Shown: positions 1 to 10,201, counted from the first letter of the stretch. The stretch: DNA of 53,873 nucleotides from Sporolactobacillus putidus (GCF_014647035.1 NZ_BMOK01000018.1:1-53873); one strand, 5' to 3'. Notes: generated by a model from the letters alone, not told the origin. Numbers and translations are program-made.

Positions 1-26
1 GGTCACTGCCAGGCAATAGGAAAACG

Positions 27-68
27 AAGAGAGGCACTTCTCAGTCATTGAGAGGCGCCTCTCTTTTT
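27..68 (+). terminator. Rho-independent terminator of an upstream gene
   Basis: A 9-bp perfect stem (AAGAGAGGC at 27-35 with GCCTCTCTT at 57-65) is followed by a T-run. The loop can form a further inner stem. The gene it ends lies outside the window on the left. Confidence 0.75.
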
Positions 69-126
69 GCAACATACAAAGCATTAGTACTGCTATTTAT
101 ATTCTAAAAAGAGCTTTTGCAATGTG

Positions 127-156
127 ATTGCATATCGCAATACAATTGAGTATTAT
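127..156 (+). promoter_or_regulatory. Promoter with overlapping palindromic operator of the toxin-antitoxin pair
   Basis: TTGCAT (128-133) and TATTAT (151-156) are 17 bases apart, a plausible sigma-A promoter. The -35 hexamer lies inside the inverted repeat ATTGC-ATATC-GCAAT (127-141). A palindrome over the promoter of a ribbon-helix-helix antitoxin is the usual site of autorepression. That use is inferred. Confidence 0.55.
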
Positions 157-178
157 ATAAGCACGGGAGGTGTTTGAA

Positions 179-484
179 ATGGCAAGAACATCAAATATTT
201 TCGCCCGCGTCGAACCTGAAATCAAAGAACAGGCTGAGCAGGTGCTGGAACAGCTCGGTATTCCCATGTCCAACGCGATCGGTCTTTTTCTGCGTCAGGT
301 CGTGCTGCAGCGCGGAATTCCTTTCGATATAAAGCTACCGAAAAGTAAACCGCTCGCTTTCGGTTCTCTCAGTAAGGAGCAGTTCAACGCCGAAATTGAA
401 AAAGGACTGGCGGACCTAACCGCCGGAAAAGTTGTGTCTGCTGACAGCGTTGCCGACAAAATGCGGCGGGATTACGGAGTATGA
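179..484 (+). CDS. RelB/DinJ-family antitoxin
   Basis: A 101-residue protein resembling RelB/DinJ antitoxins. The N-terminal part (about residues 1-50, with FARVEPEIKEQAEQVLEQLG and the following MSNAIGLFLRQVV) matches the ribbon-helix-helix DNA-binding fold of this family. The C-terminal half would bind and neutralise the toxin. The ATG at 179 is chosen because GGGAGG lies 8 bases upstream; an in-frame GTG at 170 is inside that ribosome-binding site. The stop overlaps the start of the toxin by 4 bases (ATGA), so the two are translationally coupled. A palindrome over the promoter suggests autoregulation. The pair is not part of the conserved backbone that starts about 6 kb downstream. Confidence 0.85.
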   Translation: MARTSNIFARVEPEIKEQAEQVLEQLGIPMSNAIGLFLRQVVLQRGIPFDIKLPKSKPLAFGSLSKEQFNAEIEKGLADLTAGKVVSADSVADKMRRDYGV

Positions 485-813
485 ACCCGTGGAAGGTCGT
501 ATATACCGAGCACGCGGAGCGCGACCTGCGTGACATTTATAAATATATAGCCTTCTCACTGCTCGAACCGGAAACCGCGAAAAAACAGACCCTGCGCATT
601 ATGGATACGGTTGCAAAGCTAAATACGATGCCGCTCCGCTTCCCGCTCTACGATAAGGAACCGTGGCACAGAAAGGGGCTGCGTGTCCTGCCAACGGACA
701 ATTATCTCGCTTTCTATTTACTTGTGGAGCCGCTGAAATCTGTCGCGGTAATCAGGGTTCTGCATGGCGGGCGCGATATTGACGCGCAGCTGCAGCGGAC
801 GGAAGAGACATAA
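481..813 (+). CDS. RelE/ParE-family toxin
   Basis: A 110-residue protein of the RelE/ParE superfamily. Visible family features are the N-terminal strand and helix (VVYTEHAERDLRDIYKYIA), a central helix, and the C-terminal strands LRVLPTDNYLAFYLL and VAVIRVLHGGRD. RelE-type members cleave mRNA at the ribosome and ParE-type members poison gyrase. The sequence alone does not decide which, although the long first helices and the HGGRD ending look ParE-like. It starts inside the antitoxin stop codon (ATGA overlap). It is probably transcribed with the next small gene, 22 bases downstream. Confidence 0.85.
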   Translation: MNPWKVVYTEHAERDLRDIYKYIAFSLLEPETAKKQTLRIMDTVAKLNTMPLRFPLYDKEPWHRKGLRVLPTDNYLAFYLLVEPLKSVAVIRVLHGGRDIDAQLQRTEET

Positions 814-835
814 CTGAGAAACGAGGGGGAAAAGC

Positions 836-1123
836 GTGGATAATTACGACGCGATCAAACGCATGAGCCGTGAACAGATGGAAGCCTTCCTTGATAACGT
901 GTACCTGACCGGTCTTAATACCGGCACTTACGCCGCTTCACTCGAAGAAGATTCAAAAGAGCAGCAGACCGCGTTGGATGACAACCCTTACGGCGGGGGG
1001 TGGCTGGCGGCGGAAGCCGAGGACGCCACACGCCTTGTTTTCTCGGAGGACGGGGACGCTTATCTGCCGAATGCTCTCTGCAAAGCGATTTTCAGAACCG
1101 CCGGAATTGATCCTGAACAATAG
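836..1123 (+). CDS. Small hypothetical protein following the toxin
   Basis: A 95-residue acidic protein starting with GTG at 836, preceded by GAGGGGG. I do not recognise a functional domain. The N-terminal segment (MSREQMEAFLDNVYLTGLNTG, around residues 9-29) has the feel of short proteins in clostridial mobile elements, but that is an impression. The short gap after the toxin suggests one transcript. It could be a third component or an unrelated passenger. An overlapping frame at 978-1166 has less natural composition and was left out. Confidence 0.6.
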   Translation: MDNYDAIKRMSREQMEAFLDNVYLTGLNTGTYAASLEEDSKEQQTALDDNPYGGGWLAAEAEDATRLVFSEDGDAYLPNALCKAIFRTAGIDPEQ

Positions 1124-1207
1124 CAAGGCTGAGATAATTCCAAAAATCAAAATAGAGACCCATTAAAAAACAGTCGAAAAATTGTCTTTTTTCATACCCG
1201 TTTTTCG

Positions 1208-1243
1208 GAGGTGACGCCATCTGAGCAGATACCTCTATTTTTT
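1208..1243 (+). terminator. Terminator of the toxin-antitoxin transcript
   Basis: GAGGT at 1208-1212 pairs with ACCTC at 1231-1235, with an inner stem ATCTG-AG-CAGAT, followed by TATTTTTTT. It is about 85 bases after the small hypothetical gene. The rest of the gene-free stretch 1124-1659 is AT-rich and holds only the possible remnant at 1487-1627. Confidence 0.5.
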
Positions 1244-1486
1244 TAGGGACAGACGAATTATTTTTCTAATACTGGAAAGTATCGTTCACAAGGACAGGGA
1301 ACAAATGGGTGATAATGGTGTTTGCGTATTTAATATCAATTTATATTTTTCTCTGATAAAATTATAATAATTGGCATGCAGTGAGCGTATTTCATGTTTC
1401 CTCGTGTTCACAAATAATAACAAAAAAAATAATTTAATGTTACAGCAAGGCTATCCTCTGTTCTTAAAAGTCCTGTAATGGGTTAA

Positions 1487-1627
1487 ATAAATGACACCCG
1501 CTGCTCATTCGAACGGAACGTATTTATCGTGGGAACTGGAAAAACCAGGATTCTATTATTCGATACCGGATCCGCCGCTGTCGAAAATGAATTTAGCCTG
1601 ATACTTAAAACGGTTTTTGCTCAATAG
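1487..1627 (+). pseudogene. Possible N-terminal remnant of a metallo-beta-lactamase-fold protein
   Basis: One frame is open from 1487 to the TAG at 1625-1627 without a start codon. It encodes NVFIVGTGKTRILLFDTGSA followed by AVENEFSLILKTVF. This resembles the first strands of LACTB2-like metallo-beta-lactamase-fold hydrolases (a TYLVGTG..RILIDTG pattern). The metal-binding HxHxDH motif that should follow is absent, so if real this is only a decayed fragment. The similarity is recalled by eye. Confidence 0.3.
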
Positions 1628-1659
1628 ATTCATTTTGATTTGATTGGAGATGGAAGAAT

Positions 1660-3393
1660 TTGATTCGCCTGTCAAGATATTTGCGTCCTTATCGGGTATC
1701 CGTTGTCTTCTCGATCATTTTTGTTTTCCTGCAGTCCCTGGCAAACCTGTTTCTTCCGACGCTGATGTCAGATATTGTCGATACGGGTATTGTCAAGGGA
1801 GATATGCCTTATATTTTTAAAACAGGTATTTTGATGCTTTTAGTGACCCTCATGGCCGGCGGGTTTACGATCATTTCCAATTATCTTGCTTCGAAGGCTT
1901 CAACAGGATTCGGACGGGATCTGCGAAATGGGATATTCACCCATGTCGAAACCTTTTCCTTAAAAGAATTTGACAGGGTCGGTACAAGCTCTCTGATTAC
2001 AAGGACCACAAATGATATCGCGCAGATCGAGCAGGTCTATACGATGATGCTCAAAATGATGACGATGGCGCCGCTCATGTTCGTCGGCGGGATTATCATG
2101 GCGGTCTACAAGGACGCAGAGCTGTCGCTTGTCCTCGTTGTTGCCTTGCCGGCCATACTGATCACGGTATTTTTCCTGGCGAAAAAAGGAATTCCGCTAT
2201 TTAAAGAGATACAGAAAAAAATGGACCGGCTGAATCTTGTACTTCGCGAAGGGCTCACAGGTACTCGTGTCATTCGCTCCTTCAATCGAACGCGCTTCGA
2301 AATCAGCCGGTTTGACGCGGCGAATCAGGATATGACCCGGACAGCCATCAAGGTGAATCAGATTATGGCCGCAGCAATGCCGCTGATGATGCTGATCATG
2401 AATCTCTCAACCGTTGCGATCGTATGGTTCGGCGGACTGCGGATCAACAGTGGGAACATGCAGGTCGGCGGTCTTATGGCTTTTATCCAGTATGCGATGC
2501 AAATCATGTTCTCCATCCTTATGGGTGCGATGATGTTTATCATGATCCCGCGCGCTCAAGTTTCCGCGGGCAGAATCAACGAGGTGCTGGACATCTTTCC
2601 GGACGTCAGCGATCCGGAAGAAAAGAAGGATCTTCCGGAAAATCAGGACGATGCGGGCGTCACGTTCATTGATGTGACGTACAGCTTTCCGGGTGCCGAA
2701 ACACCGGCTCTTTCTCATCTTTCTTTTAGCGCGCGTCCCGGCGAGACGACGGCGATTATTGGGGGGACAGGCTCCGGGAAATCCACGTTGCTGAATTTGA
2801 TTCCGAGATTTTACGACACGGAAGGCGGCAGCGTTCTCGTGAACGGAACAGACGTCAGGGAGATGCCTCTCGAAAAACTGCGCGGAATGATCGGTTATGT
2901 TCCGCAAAAGGCGGTGTTGTTCACTGGAACGGTTGCGGACAACATTCGCTATGGCAACGATGGGGCGACGGACGAGGAAATCAGGGAAGCCGCCCGGGTT
3001 GCCCAGGCTGACGGATTCATTCGCGAAATGAAGGACGGTTACGCATCGGTGATCGCGCAGGGCGGGAAGAACGTTTCGGGCGGGCAGAAGCAGCGGCTGG
3101 CCATTGCCCGAGCCATGGTCAGGAAACCCGATATTTATTTGCTGGATGACTGCTTCTCCGCATTGGATTATCGGACCGATGCCAGGCTTCGCGTCGAATT
3201 GCGAAAAGTAACCCGCTCATCGACGCTGATTATTGTCGCCCAGCGCGTGAGTACCGTGATTCACGCCGACAAAATTATTGTTCTTGATGATGGAAAAGTA
3301 GCGGGGATCGGCACGCATGAAGAATTGATGAATTCATGCCGGGTTTATCAGGAAATCGTTGCTTCACAGTTGGAAAAGGAGGGGCTTGCATGA
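1660..3393 (+). CDS. ABC-type multidrug exporter, half-transporter 1
   Basis: A 577-residue half-transporter with an exporter-type membrane domain (six predicted helices, about residues 15-310) fused to an ATPase domain (about 330-577). The ATPase shows Walker A GGTGSGKST, the Q-loop VPQKAVLF, the signature NVSGGQKQR and a Walker B ending in LLDD. Walker B has D instead of the catalytic Glu (LLDDCFSALD), as expected for the degenerate site of heterodimeric exporters such as LmrC, BmrC and YknU. The TTG start at 1660 is taken because the family begins right at the first helix. Its stop overlaps the partner gene by 4 bases. The substrate cannot be read from sequence. Confidence 0.9.
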   Translation: MIRLSRYLRPYRVSVVFSIIFVFLQSLANLFLPTLMSDIVDTGIVKGDMPYIFKTGILMLLVTLMAGGFTIISNYLASKASTGFGRDLRNGIFTHVETFSLKEFDRVGTSSLITRTTNDIAQIEQVYTMMLKMMTMAPLMFVGGIIMAVYKDAELSLVLVVALPAILITVFFLAKKGIPLFKEIQKKMDRLNLVLREGLTGTRVIRSFNRTRFEISRFDAANQDMTRTAIKVNQIMAAAMPLMMLIMNLSTVAIVWFGGLRINSGNMQVGGLMAFIQYAMQIMFSILMGAMMFIMIPRAQVSAGRINEVLDIFPDVSDPEEKKDLPENQDDAGVTFIDVTYSFPGAETPALSHLSFSARPGETTAIIGGTGSGKSTLLNLIPRFYDTEGGSVLVNGTDVREMPLEKLRGMIGYVPQKAVLFTGTVADNIRYGNDGATDEEIREAARVAQADGFIREMKDGYASVIAQGGKNVSGGQKQRLAIARAMVRKPDIYLLDDCFSALDYRTDARLRVELRKVTRSSTLIIVAQRVSTVIHADKIIVLDDGKVAGIGTHEELMNSCRVYQEIVASQLEKEGLA

Positions 3394-5261
3394 GCAGAGA
3401 AGAAAACAGCTCGCGCGGAAGAGCCGGTGGCTGGGGACCGATGCACATGCGCATGCCCGCGCAGAAAGCCAGAGATTTCAGGGGAACATTTAAAAGGTTG
3501 TTAGCCTACCTGAAACCACACGGGATTACGCTGATTGTCGTGTTTGTCACGGCTCTTCTAAGCACAATTTTTACGATTATTGCGCCGAAATTGATGGGGG
3601 ACGCGACGACAAAACTTTTTCAGGGTATGATGATGAAATTAAAAGGTGTTCCCGGCGCCCGGATTGATTTCAGTTATATCTGGAATATTGTTGTGACTTT
3701 GCTTGTTTTATACGTGCTCAGTTCGCTGTTCACTTATGCGATGCAGTACCTGATGAGCGGTGTCTCGCAAAAGATGGTTTATGTGCTGCGAAAACAGGTG
3801 AACGAAAAATTGGCAAGACTTCCGATCAGCTATTTTGATTCGCACACTTATGGCGAAGTGCTCAGCCGGGCGGTGAACGACTCGGAGAATATCAGCAATA
3901 CACTTCAGCAGAGCCTGACGGCATCAATCACTTCAATTGTTACACTGCTCGGCGTCATCGTGATGATGCTCACGATCAGCCCTCTCCTCACGGTTGTACT
4001 GCTGCTGACTCTTCCGCTCAGTTTTGTCGGCATTAGCGTCATCACCCGCCGGTCCCAGGGCTACTTCAAGCAGCAGCAGGAACAGATCGGTCATCTGAAC
4101 GGCCATGTGGAAGAAATGTTTACCGGCCATCAGATTATCAAGTCCTACAGCCGGGAGGCGCAATCTGTTCAAAAGTTTCAAAAGATAAACAACAGACTTT
4201 ATGATTCTGCATGGAAGGCCCAGTTCCTGTCCGGAATCATGATGCCGTTGATGATGTTTGTCGGAAATATAGGGTTTGTCCTGATTTCGGTTGTCGGCGG
4301 TATTCTGGTTGTCAAGCGTTCGATCCAGATCGGCGACATACAGGCATTCATCCAATATGCCCGCCAGTTTGGCCAGCCACTGAACCAGATTGCCAATATC
4401 TCAAATATCATTCAATCAACAGTCGCCTCAGCCGAACGAATTTTCGAGATTCTGGATGAAAAAGAAGATGTGCCGGATCTTCCGACCGTGAGTGTGCTTG
4501 AACACCCGCGGGGACATGTCCAATTTGAAGATGTCGGATTTCGTTATAAAGAAGATAAGCCCTTGATTGAGCATATGAACATTGATGTTAAAGCCGGGCA
4601 GCAGGTTGCGATTGTTGGGCCGACCGGTGCCGGAAAAACGACGCTCGTGAATCTGCTGATGCGGTTTTATGAGTGCCGCGAGGGAAAGATCTTTGTTGAC
4701 GGCATGGATATTACGAAGCTGAAAAGGGAACATCTCCACCACCTCTTCGGCATGGTTCTGCAGGATACATGGCTGTTTAAGGGCACAATCCGTGAAAATA
4801 TTGCCTACGGGCGCGACGGTGCGTCTGAAGAAGAGATTATCCGGGCAGCCCGGGCAGCTCACGCGGATCACTTTATCCGTACGCTGCCGGATGGTTACAG
4901 CACGGTACTGAATGAAGAGGGGACCAATATCTCGCAGGGTCAGAAACAACTCCTGACGATTGCGCGGGCTCTCTTGGCTGATCCGGTGATTCTGATTCTT
5001 GACGAGGCGACAAGCAGTGTCGATACCCGAACGGAAGTGCATATTCAGAAAGCCATGCACGAGTTGATGCAGAACCGGACCAGTTTTGTCATCGCGCACC
5101 GTCTCTCGACTATTCAGGACGCCGACCTGATTCTCGTGATGAATCATGGTCAGGTGATTGAGCAGGGGACGCATCAGTCTTTGCTGGAAAAGAAAGGATT
5201 CTATGCAGAGCTCTATAATAGCCAGTTTGCGGCAGAAGATGAAGAAAAAGGGGTCGTGTGA
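3390..5261 (+). CDS. ABC-type multidrug exporter, half-transporter 2
   Basis: A 623-residue partner of the preceding gene. After a cytoplasmic N-terminal stretch of about 45 residues come the membrane domain and an ATPase domain with GPTGAGKTT, the signature ISQGQKQ and a complete Walker B plus catalytic Glu (ILILDEATSSVD). It therefore supplies the catalytic Glu missing from the partner, the arrangement of LmrD/BmrD/YknV-type subunits. The start at 3390 follows AAGGAGGGG and overlaps the upstream stop (ATGA). A longer reading back to 3336 lacks a ribosome-binding site. Confidence 0.9.
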   Translation: MSREENSSRGRAGGWGPMHMRMPAQKARDFRGTFKRLLAYLKPHGITLIVVFVTALLSTIFTIIAPKLMGDATTKLFQGMMMKLKGVPGARIDFSYIWNIVVTLLVLYVLSSLFTYAMQYLMSGVSQKMVYVLRKQVNEKLARLPISYFDSHTYGEVLSRAVNDSENISNTLQQSLTASITSIVTLLGVIVMMLTISPLLTVVLLLTLPLSFVGISVITRRSQGYFKQQQEQIGHLNGHVEEMFTGHQIIKSYSREAQSVQKFQKINNRLYDSAWKAQFLSGIMMPLMMFVGNIGFVLISVVGGILVVKRSIQIGDIQAFIQYARQFGQPLNQIANISNIIQSTVASAERIFEILDEKEDVPDLPTVSVLEHPRGHVQFEDVGFRYKEDKPLIEHMNIDVKAGQQVAIVGPTGAGKTTLVNLLMRFYECREGKIFVDGMDITKLKREHLHHLFGMVLQDTWLFKGTIRENIAYGRDGASEEEIIRAARAAHADHFIRTLPDGYSTVLNEEGTNISQGQKQLLTIARALLADPVILILDEATSSVDTRTEVHIQKAMHELMQNRTSFVIAHRLSTIQDADLILVMNHGQVIEQGTHQSLLEKKGFYAELYNSQFAAEDEEKGVV

Positions 5262-5291
5262 GCGTGCCTCTGTTTATTAAAGGAAAAGAAG

Positions 5292-5314
5292 GTCGGGCGG
5301 ATTGCCCGATTTTT
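5292..5314 (+). terminator. Terminator after the ABC exporter genes
   Basis: TCGGGC (5293-5298) and GCCCGA (5304-5309) form a perfect stem with a 5-base loop, followed directly by a T-run. It ends the two-gene exporter transcript. Confidence 0.8.
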
Positions 5315-5391
5315 CCGTTTGCCGGATAATTAGTAAGGCTTACGCTGGCCGGGCCGAATAAACCGATCAAGTTTCTAAAAACATTTTACTC

Positions 5392-5420
5392 CTGAACGAA
5401 GCAGTATTAAACTTTATAAT
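5392..5420 (+). promoter_or_regulatory. Probable promoter of the murG-type gene
   Basis: TATAAT at 5415-5420 is a perfect -10 hexamer. The hexamer 17 bases upstream (CTGAAC, 5392-5397) is a weak -35. It lies 38 bases before the start of the glycosyltransferase gene. Confidence 0.45.
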
Positions 5421-5457
5421 GTCGTCAACAGATGAAGATATGAAATGAGGAAAATCG

Positions 5458-6519
5458 ATGGTAAAAAAAATTGTATTTACCGGGGGAGGATCGGCGGGTC
5501 ACGTGACGCCGAATCTTGCGCTGATTGATAAATTAAAGGATGATTGGGAAATCGCTTATATCGGCTCAAAAGAAGGCATCGAAAGGACCCTGGTTCAGGA
5601 TCGGGGAATTAAATATTACGCCATATCAAGCGGAAAACTCCGCCGTTATTTTGATATGAAAAATTTTAAAGATCCATTTAAAGTGCTTGCGGGCGTGATG
5701 CAGTCGTTTTTTACGTTAAGAAAAATTAAACCCGACGTCATTTTTTCAAAGGGCGGCTTTGTATCTGTACCTGTCGTTATCGGCGGCTGGTTAAACCGGA
5801 TCCCGGTCTACATCCATGAATCGGATATTACACCGGGTCTTGCCAATCGAATTGCGGTGAATTTTGCAGCAAAGTTATTTGTCACCTTCGAAGAAGCTGC
5901 GGCAAATTTTCCGAAAGAGAAGGTCATACATACAGGAGCACCCATCAGGGACAGCCTGCTGAAGGGAGACAAGCTGAAAGGCCTGCAGTTTCTCGGTTTT
6001 CGGAACGACAAACCGGTTCTTTTAGTCATGGGAGGCAGTCTTGGTGCAAAAAAGATAAACGAGATGATCAGAGAGGCGCTTCCGAAGTTACTCACGACCT
6101 ATCAAGTCGTTCATCTGTGCGGAAAGGGTAATATCGATACTGATTTAGATAACACGGCCGGATATCGCCAGTTTGAATATGTTAATAAAGAACTGCCTGA
6201 TGTTTTGGCCGCATCGTCATTGATTGTATCCCGGGCAGGTTCCAATGCAATATTTGAATTTCTTGCCTTGAAAAAACCGATGATTTTAATTCCGCTTCCG
6301 CTCCGGTCAAGCCGTGGAGATCAAATATTGAACGCAAAATCTTTCCGTGAAAGAGGATTTTGTGAAGTGCTTGATGACGATACGCTGACAGCTGATGAAT
6401 TGCTGAGCGGAGTTCAGCAAGTATACCGCGATCGGTACGATTATATCGATCGAATGGCGGCGGCACCCAACACAACTAATGGAATCGACAATATCCTGAA
6501 CTGGATTACGAAGCACTGA
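5458..6519 (+). CDS. murG: MurG-type UDP-GlcNAc:lipid I glycosyltransferase
   Basis: A 353-residue GT-B glycosyltransferase of the MurG family, which adds GlcNAc to lipid I to form lipid II at the inner face of the membrane. The N-terminal loop [16 protein letters not shown] (residues about 6-21), the [15 protein letters not shown] segment, [13 protein letters not shown] and the C-terminal donor-site region with [10 protein letters not shown] and [12 protein letters not shown] are all present. It stands alone between its own promoter and terminator, outside a division/cell-wall cluster. It may thus be a second MurG paralogue like those in the Bacillus cereus group. Whether the genome has another murG cannot be seen here. 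Confidence 0.85.
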   Translation: MVKKIVFTGGGSAGHVTPNLALIDKLKDDWEIAYIGSKEGIERTLVQDRGIKYYAISSGKLRRYFDMKNFKDPFKVLAGVMQSFFTLRKIKPDVIFSKGGFVSVPVVIGGWLNRIPVYIHESDITPGLANRIAVNFAAKLFVTFEEAAANFPKEKVIHTGAPIRDSLLKGDKLKGLQFLGFRNDKPVLLVMGGSLGAKKINEMIREALPKLLTTYQVVHLCGKGNIDTDLDNTAGYRQFEYVNKELPDVLAASSLIVSRAGSNAIFEFLALKKPMILIPLPLRSSRGDQILNAKSFRERGFCEVLDDDTLTADELLSGVQQVYRDRYDYIDRMAAAPNTTNGIDNILNWITKH

Positions 6520-6520
6520 C

Positions 6521-6563
6521 AAAAAAGAAAGCAGGATGGATTCATTTTCCTGCTCTCTTTTTT
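6521..6563 (+). terminator. Terminator after the murG-type gene
   Basis: An A-rich 5' arm with AGCAGGA pairs with TCCTGCT plus a T-run (TCTCTTTTTT). It starts right behind the stop codon at 6519. The roughly 260 bases that follow up to csfB contain no gene I can support. Confidence 0.75.
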
Positions 6564-6824
6564 AGGCTTTTTTAAATCAATCTAATGATGATTTTTGAAT
6601 CATTTACGGCTTATGAACTGCAGGAGCGAAAGCTTGTCCGGTCAGCTGATCTTTTTTACATCAACGGTCACATTCAGACGCTGTTGTAAAATATGAAAAG
6701 CACGGGACAAACGACGGTTTCGTATACATAGTTGTAGTCATGAAAAGTGAGGTTAAGATATTCTGAAAAACTCAGATGAATAGATTCAACAGGCAATGGC
6801 TATCCTGTAACGGGGGTGTTGAAT

Positions 6825-7046
6825 ATGGCCATGCAGATGCATCCGCAGGCGGGTGAAACATGCATGATTTGCGGACAGGTGAAACAGACGGGTATTCATA
6901 TTTGCAATCAATTAATCTGTGATTCTTGTCAGAAAAAGATTGTGGAGACAGACGTGACCGATTGGAAGTACAGACATTATGTGAATAAACTTTCCCGGCT
7001 CCAGTTGAAGGTGACGGAGCAGAGCGAGCAGACAAATAATGGTTGA
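6825..7046 (+). CDS. csfB: Anti-sigma factor Gin (CsfB)
   Basis: A 73-residue zinc-binding protein with two Cys pairs: C13-x2-C16 and C32-x2-C35 (plus C27). In B. subtilis, Gin/CsfB is made early in the forespore and inhibits sigma-G (and sigma-E) until engulfment is complete. Position supports the call, because csfB lies upstream of yaaO-tmk in B. subtilis as well; here the intervening xpaC and yaaN are missing. The ATG at 6825 follows GGGGGTG at a good distance; a GTG at 6816 lies inside that site. I could not identify a convincing sigma-F promoter. Confidence 0.85.
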   Translation: MAMQMHPQAGETCMICGQVKQTGIHICNQLICDSCQKKIVETDVTDWKYRHYVNKLSRLQLKVTEQSEQTNNG

Positions 7047-7054
7047 CTGAGAAG

Positions 7055-7092
7055 GAGAAGCACTCTGAAAGAGCGGCTTCTCAATTTTTTTT
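7055..7092 (+). terminator. csfB: Terminator of csfB
   Basis: GAGAAGC (7055-7061) pairs with GCTTCTC (7076-7082), followed by AATTTTTTTT. It ends the csfB transcript and separates it from the yaaO operon. Confidence 0.8.
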
Positions 7093-7201
7093 CAGAACTC
7101 AGATTCGGGGAAACTGCAGCGGCGGAAAAGCTTTGTGCCGTGCGCCGTCCTTGGCGATCTGAAGACTGCCGGTAATTTGTCATCAGGGGATTAAAGTCAG
7201 A

Positions 7202-7232
7202 TTGGCTGATATTTTATGGATTATGCTAAAAT
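7202..7232 (+). promoter_or_regulatory. Probable extended -10 promoter of the yaaO-tmk operon
   Basis: TGCTAAAAT (7224-7232) is an extended -10 element. TTGGCT at 7202-7207 could be the -35 with a 19-base spacer. It lies 35 bases before the yaaO start. Confidence 0.4.
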
Positions 7233-7266
7233 AAAAGCATATCTATTAAAGTAAAGGATTAAAATC

Positions 7267-8702
7267 ATGGATCAGAACCGGACACCGGTTTTTGACGGAT
7301 TGCTCAGATACCAAACAAAACAGGCTTGCTCTTTTCATGTCCCGGGCCACAAGGACGGACTCATTTTCCCGGAAAAAGCGGCTTCTTTTTATAAACAGTT
7401 GTTATCTCTTGACGCTACGGAAGTTGCCGATTTGGATGATCTGTATCATCCGACAGGTATTCTTTGTGAAGGGGAAGCGCTGCTCAGTGATTACTATGGC
7501 ACGCGCTCCAGTTATTTTCTCGTTAACGGTTCGACTGTCGGCAACATGGCTATGGTCATGGCCGCCTGCTCACCGGGTGATGTTGTCTTTGTCCAGAGGG
7601 ACTGTCATAAATCGATTTTCAACGCGCTCAAGCTGGCGGATGTTCGTCCGATTTTTCTCGCCCCTTCTGTTGATCCTGAATCCGGCCTTGCGGAGGGGAT
7701 TGATCAGGGGGCATGGAGGGCGGCGATCGATCGGTTTCCGCAGGCGAGGGCACTCATTTTAACCTATCCGAATTACTACGGGATGGCGCCGGATGTCAGC
7801 GGCTTGATCCGGGAAGCCCACATTCACGGATTAAGCGTATTGGTGGATGAAGCGCACGGGCCGCATTTCAGAATGGGACCACCCGTTCCGCCGAGCACGC
7901 TTAATATGGGGGCAGACATCGTCGTGCACTCGGCGCACAAAATGCTTCCGGCGATGACGATGGGGGCGTTTCTGCATGTTAACAGCCTGCGTGTGCCGGC
8001 TGAGAAAGTGGAGGGCGCTCGAGAAATGCTGCAGACGTCCAGTCCGTCTTACGCCATTATGGCATCTCTAGATCTGGCGCGTCATTATATCGCCACTCTT
8101 AATCAGGATGAACGGGAGAAGATGCTTGCCGGGCGCGATGCTTTTGTCATGGCCCTGAAGAATATGGGAAGACTCAAAGTGCTGGAACAAAAAGAGGGCC
8201 GCTTTCAGCTTGATCCTTTTAAAATCACGCTGGAACTGGAAAACGGGGAATCCGGATTTGACTGGCAGAAACGGCTGATTGCCGCCGGTATTTATCCGGA
8301 GCTTGCCGATCCGCGCCATGTACTGTTCGTGCTCGGTCTGTCGAACCGCATTGATTATGGGCGGGCGCTGAAACGGATCGCCGGCAGTCTCGGAGATTTA
8401 AAAAAAACGACGGCCGGCCCCCAATCACAGTCTTTTTCTTTTCCGCAATATTCAACTCTGGCTCTTGCCTACCGGACACTGCAAGGAATGGACACGGAGG
8501 AGGCGGACCTGGCCGACGCGGCCGGCCGGATTGCGGCGGAACATGTCGTTCCCTATCCGCCCGGGATTCCCGCGGTGATTCAGGGCGAGAGGATCACGGA
8601 GCAGCAGATTGCCGCCATTCGCAGGTGGCGGCGGTCGGGCGCAGTGTTTCAAAATGAAAGTACAAATCATGGAAAAATCATCATTTACCGGGCGGGGGCA
8701 TC

Positions 8703-8706
<4 letters not shown>
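7267..8706 (+). CDS. yaaO: Orn/Lys/Arg decarboxylase family protein YaaO
   Basis: A 479-residue fold-type I PLP enzyme of the Orn/Lys/Arg decarboxylase family, with the short form typical of Gram-positives. Visible features are the N-terminal FHVPGHKDG, the VNGSTVGNMA glycine-rich segment, the VDEAHGPHF aspartate site and the PLP lysine in VVHSAHKMLPAMTMGAF. Members decarboxylate basic amino acids on the way to polyamines. The substrate of YaaO itself is unclear. It sits directly before tmk as in B. subtilis, and its TGA stop overlaps the tmk ATG. Confidence 0.9.
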
Positions 8707-9732
<1,026 letters not shown>

Positions 9733-9763
9733 GGCATTTGTCGTTATTTAGGGAGCTGAAATT

Positions 9764-10201
9764 ATGCCAATTAAAATAGGCGGGGAAACGAAGATCAATG
9801 AGTCGCAGGCCGGCCGCAGCGCAGCGGCTGCAAAACCGTCTGTATCATTTGAGAGAACGCTCTCCGGACAGGAACAATCGATGAATTCGGATGCCCTTAA
9901 AGCGCTGCTCGATAAAGTCGACGAGCAGTCGCAACGGGTTTTGGCCTCAAGAACGGTCCGGGATGTACAGTTGTATAAACAATACGTCCGTTCGTTTATG
10001 CAGGAAGCCGTACGGACAGGACTTGGGACGGAGCAGTCGCGGTCTTGGCAGCAGGGAGGGGCAAAGCAGCAGCTGGTCAGGACTGTGGATGAGAAGCTGA
10101 TTGCACTGACGAATGATCTGCTGGATAAAAATAAAGAAGGAATCGGCCTGCTCGATCGACTGGGCGAAATTCACGGATTACTGATTAATCTTTATGTTTG
10201 A
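9764..10201 (+). CDS. yaaR: YaaR family protein (DUF327)
   Basis: A 145-residue helical protein of the YaaR family, invariably found between darA and holB in Bacillales. The recognisable core is the segment with SRTVRDVQLYKQYVRSFMQE (about residues 61-82) and the C-terminal LLDRLGEIHGLLINLYV. Function is not established. Length agrees with B. subtilis YaaR (146). Confidence 0.85.
   Translation: MPIKIGGETKINESQAGRSAAAAKPSVSFERTLSGQEQSMNSDALKALLDKVDEQSQRVLASRTVRDVQLYKQYVRSFMQEAVRTGLGTEQSRSWQQGGAKQQLVRTVDEKLIALTNDLLDKNKEGIGLLDRLGEIHGLLINLYV

Noticed and set aside
1525-1600. Aspartic protease motif (FDTGSA) in the 1487-1627 frame
   Set aside because: Pepsin-type proteases are rare in bacteria, and the preceding strand pattern fits metallo-beta-lactamase-fold proteins better. 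The frame is too short for either to be active.
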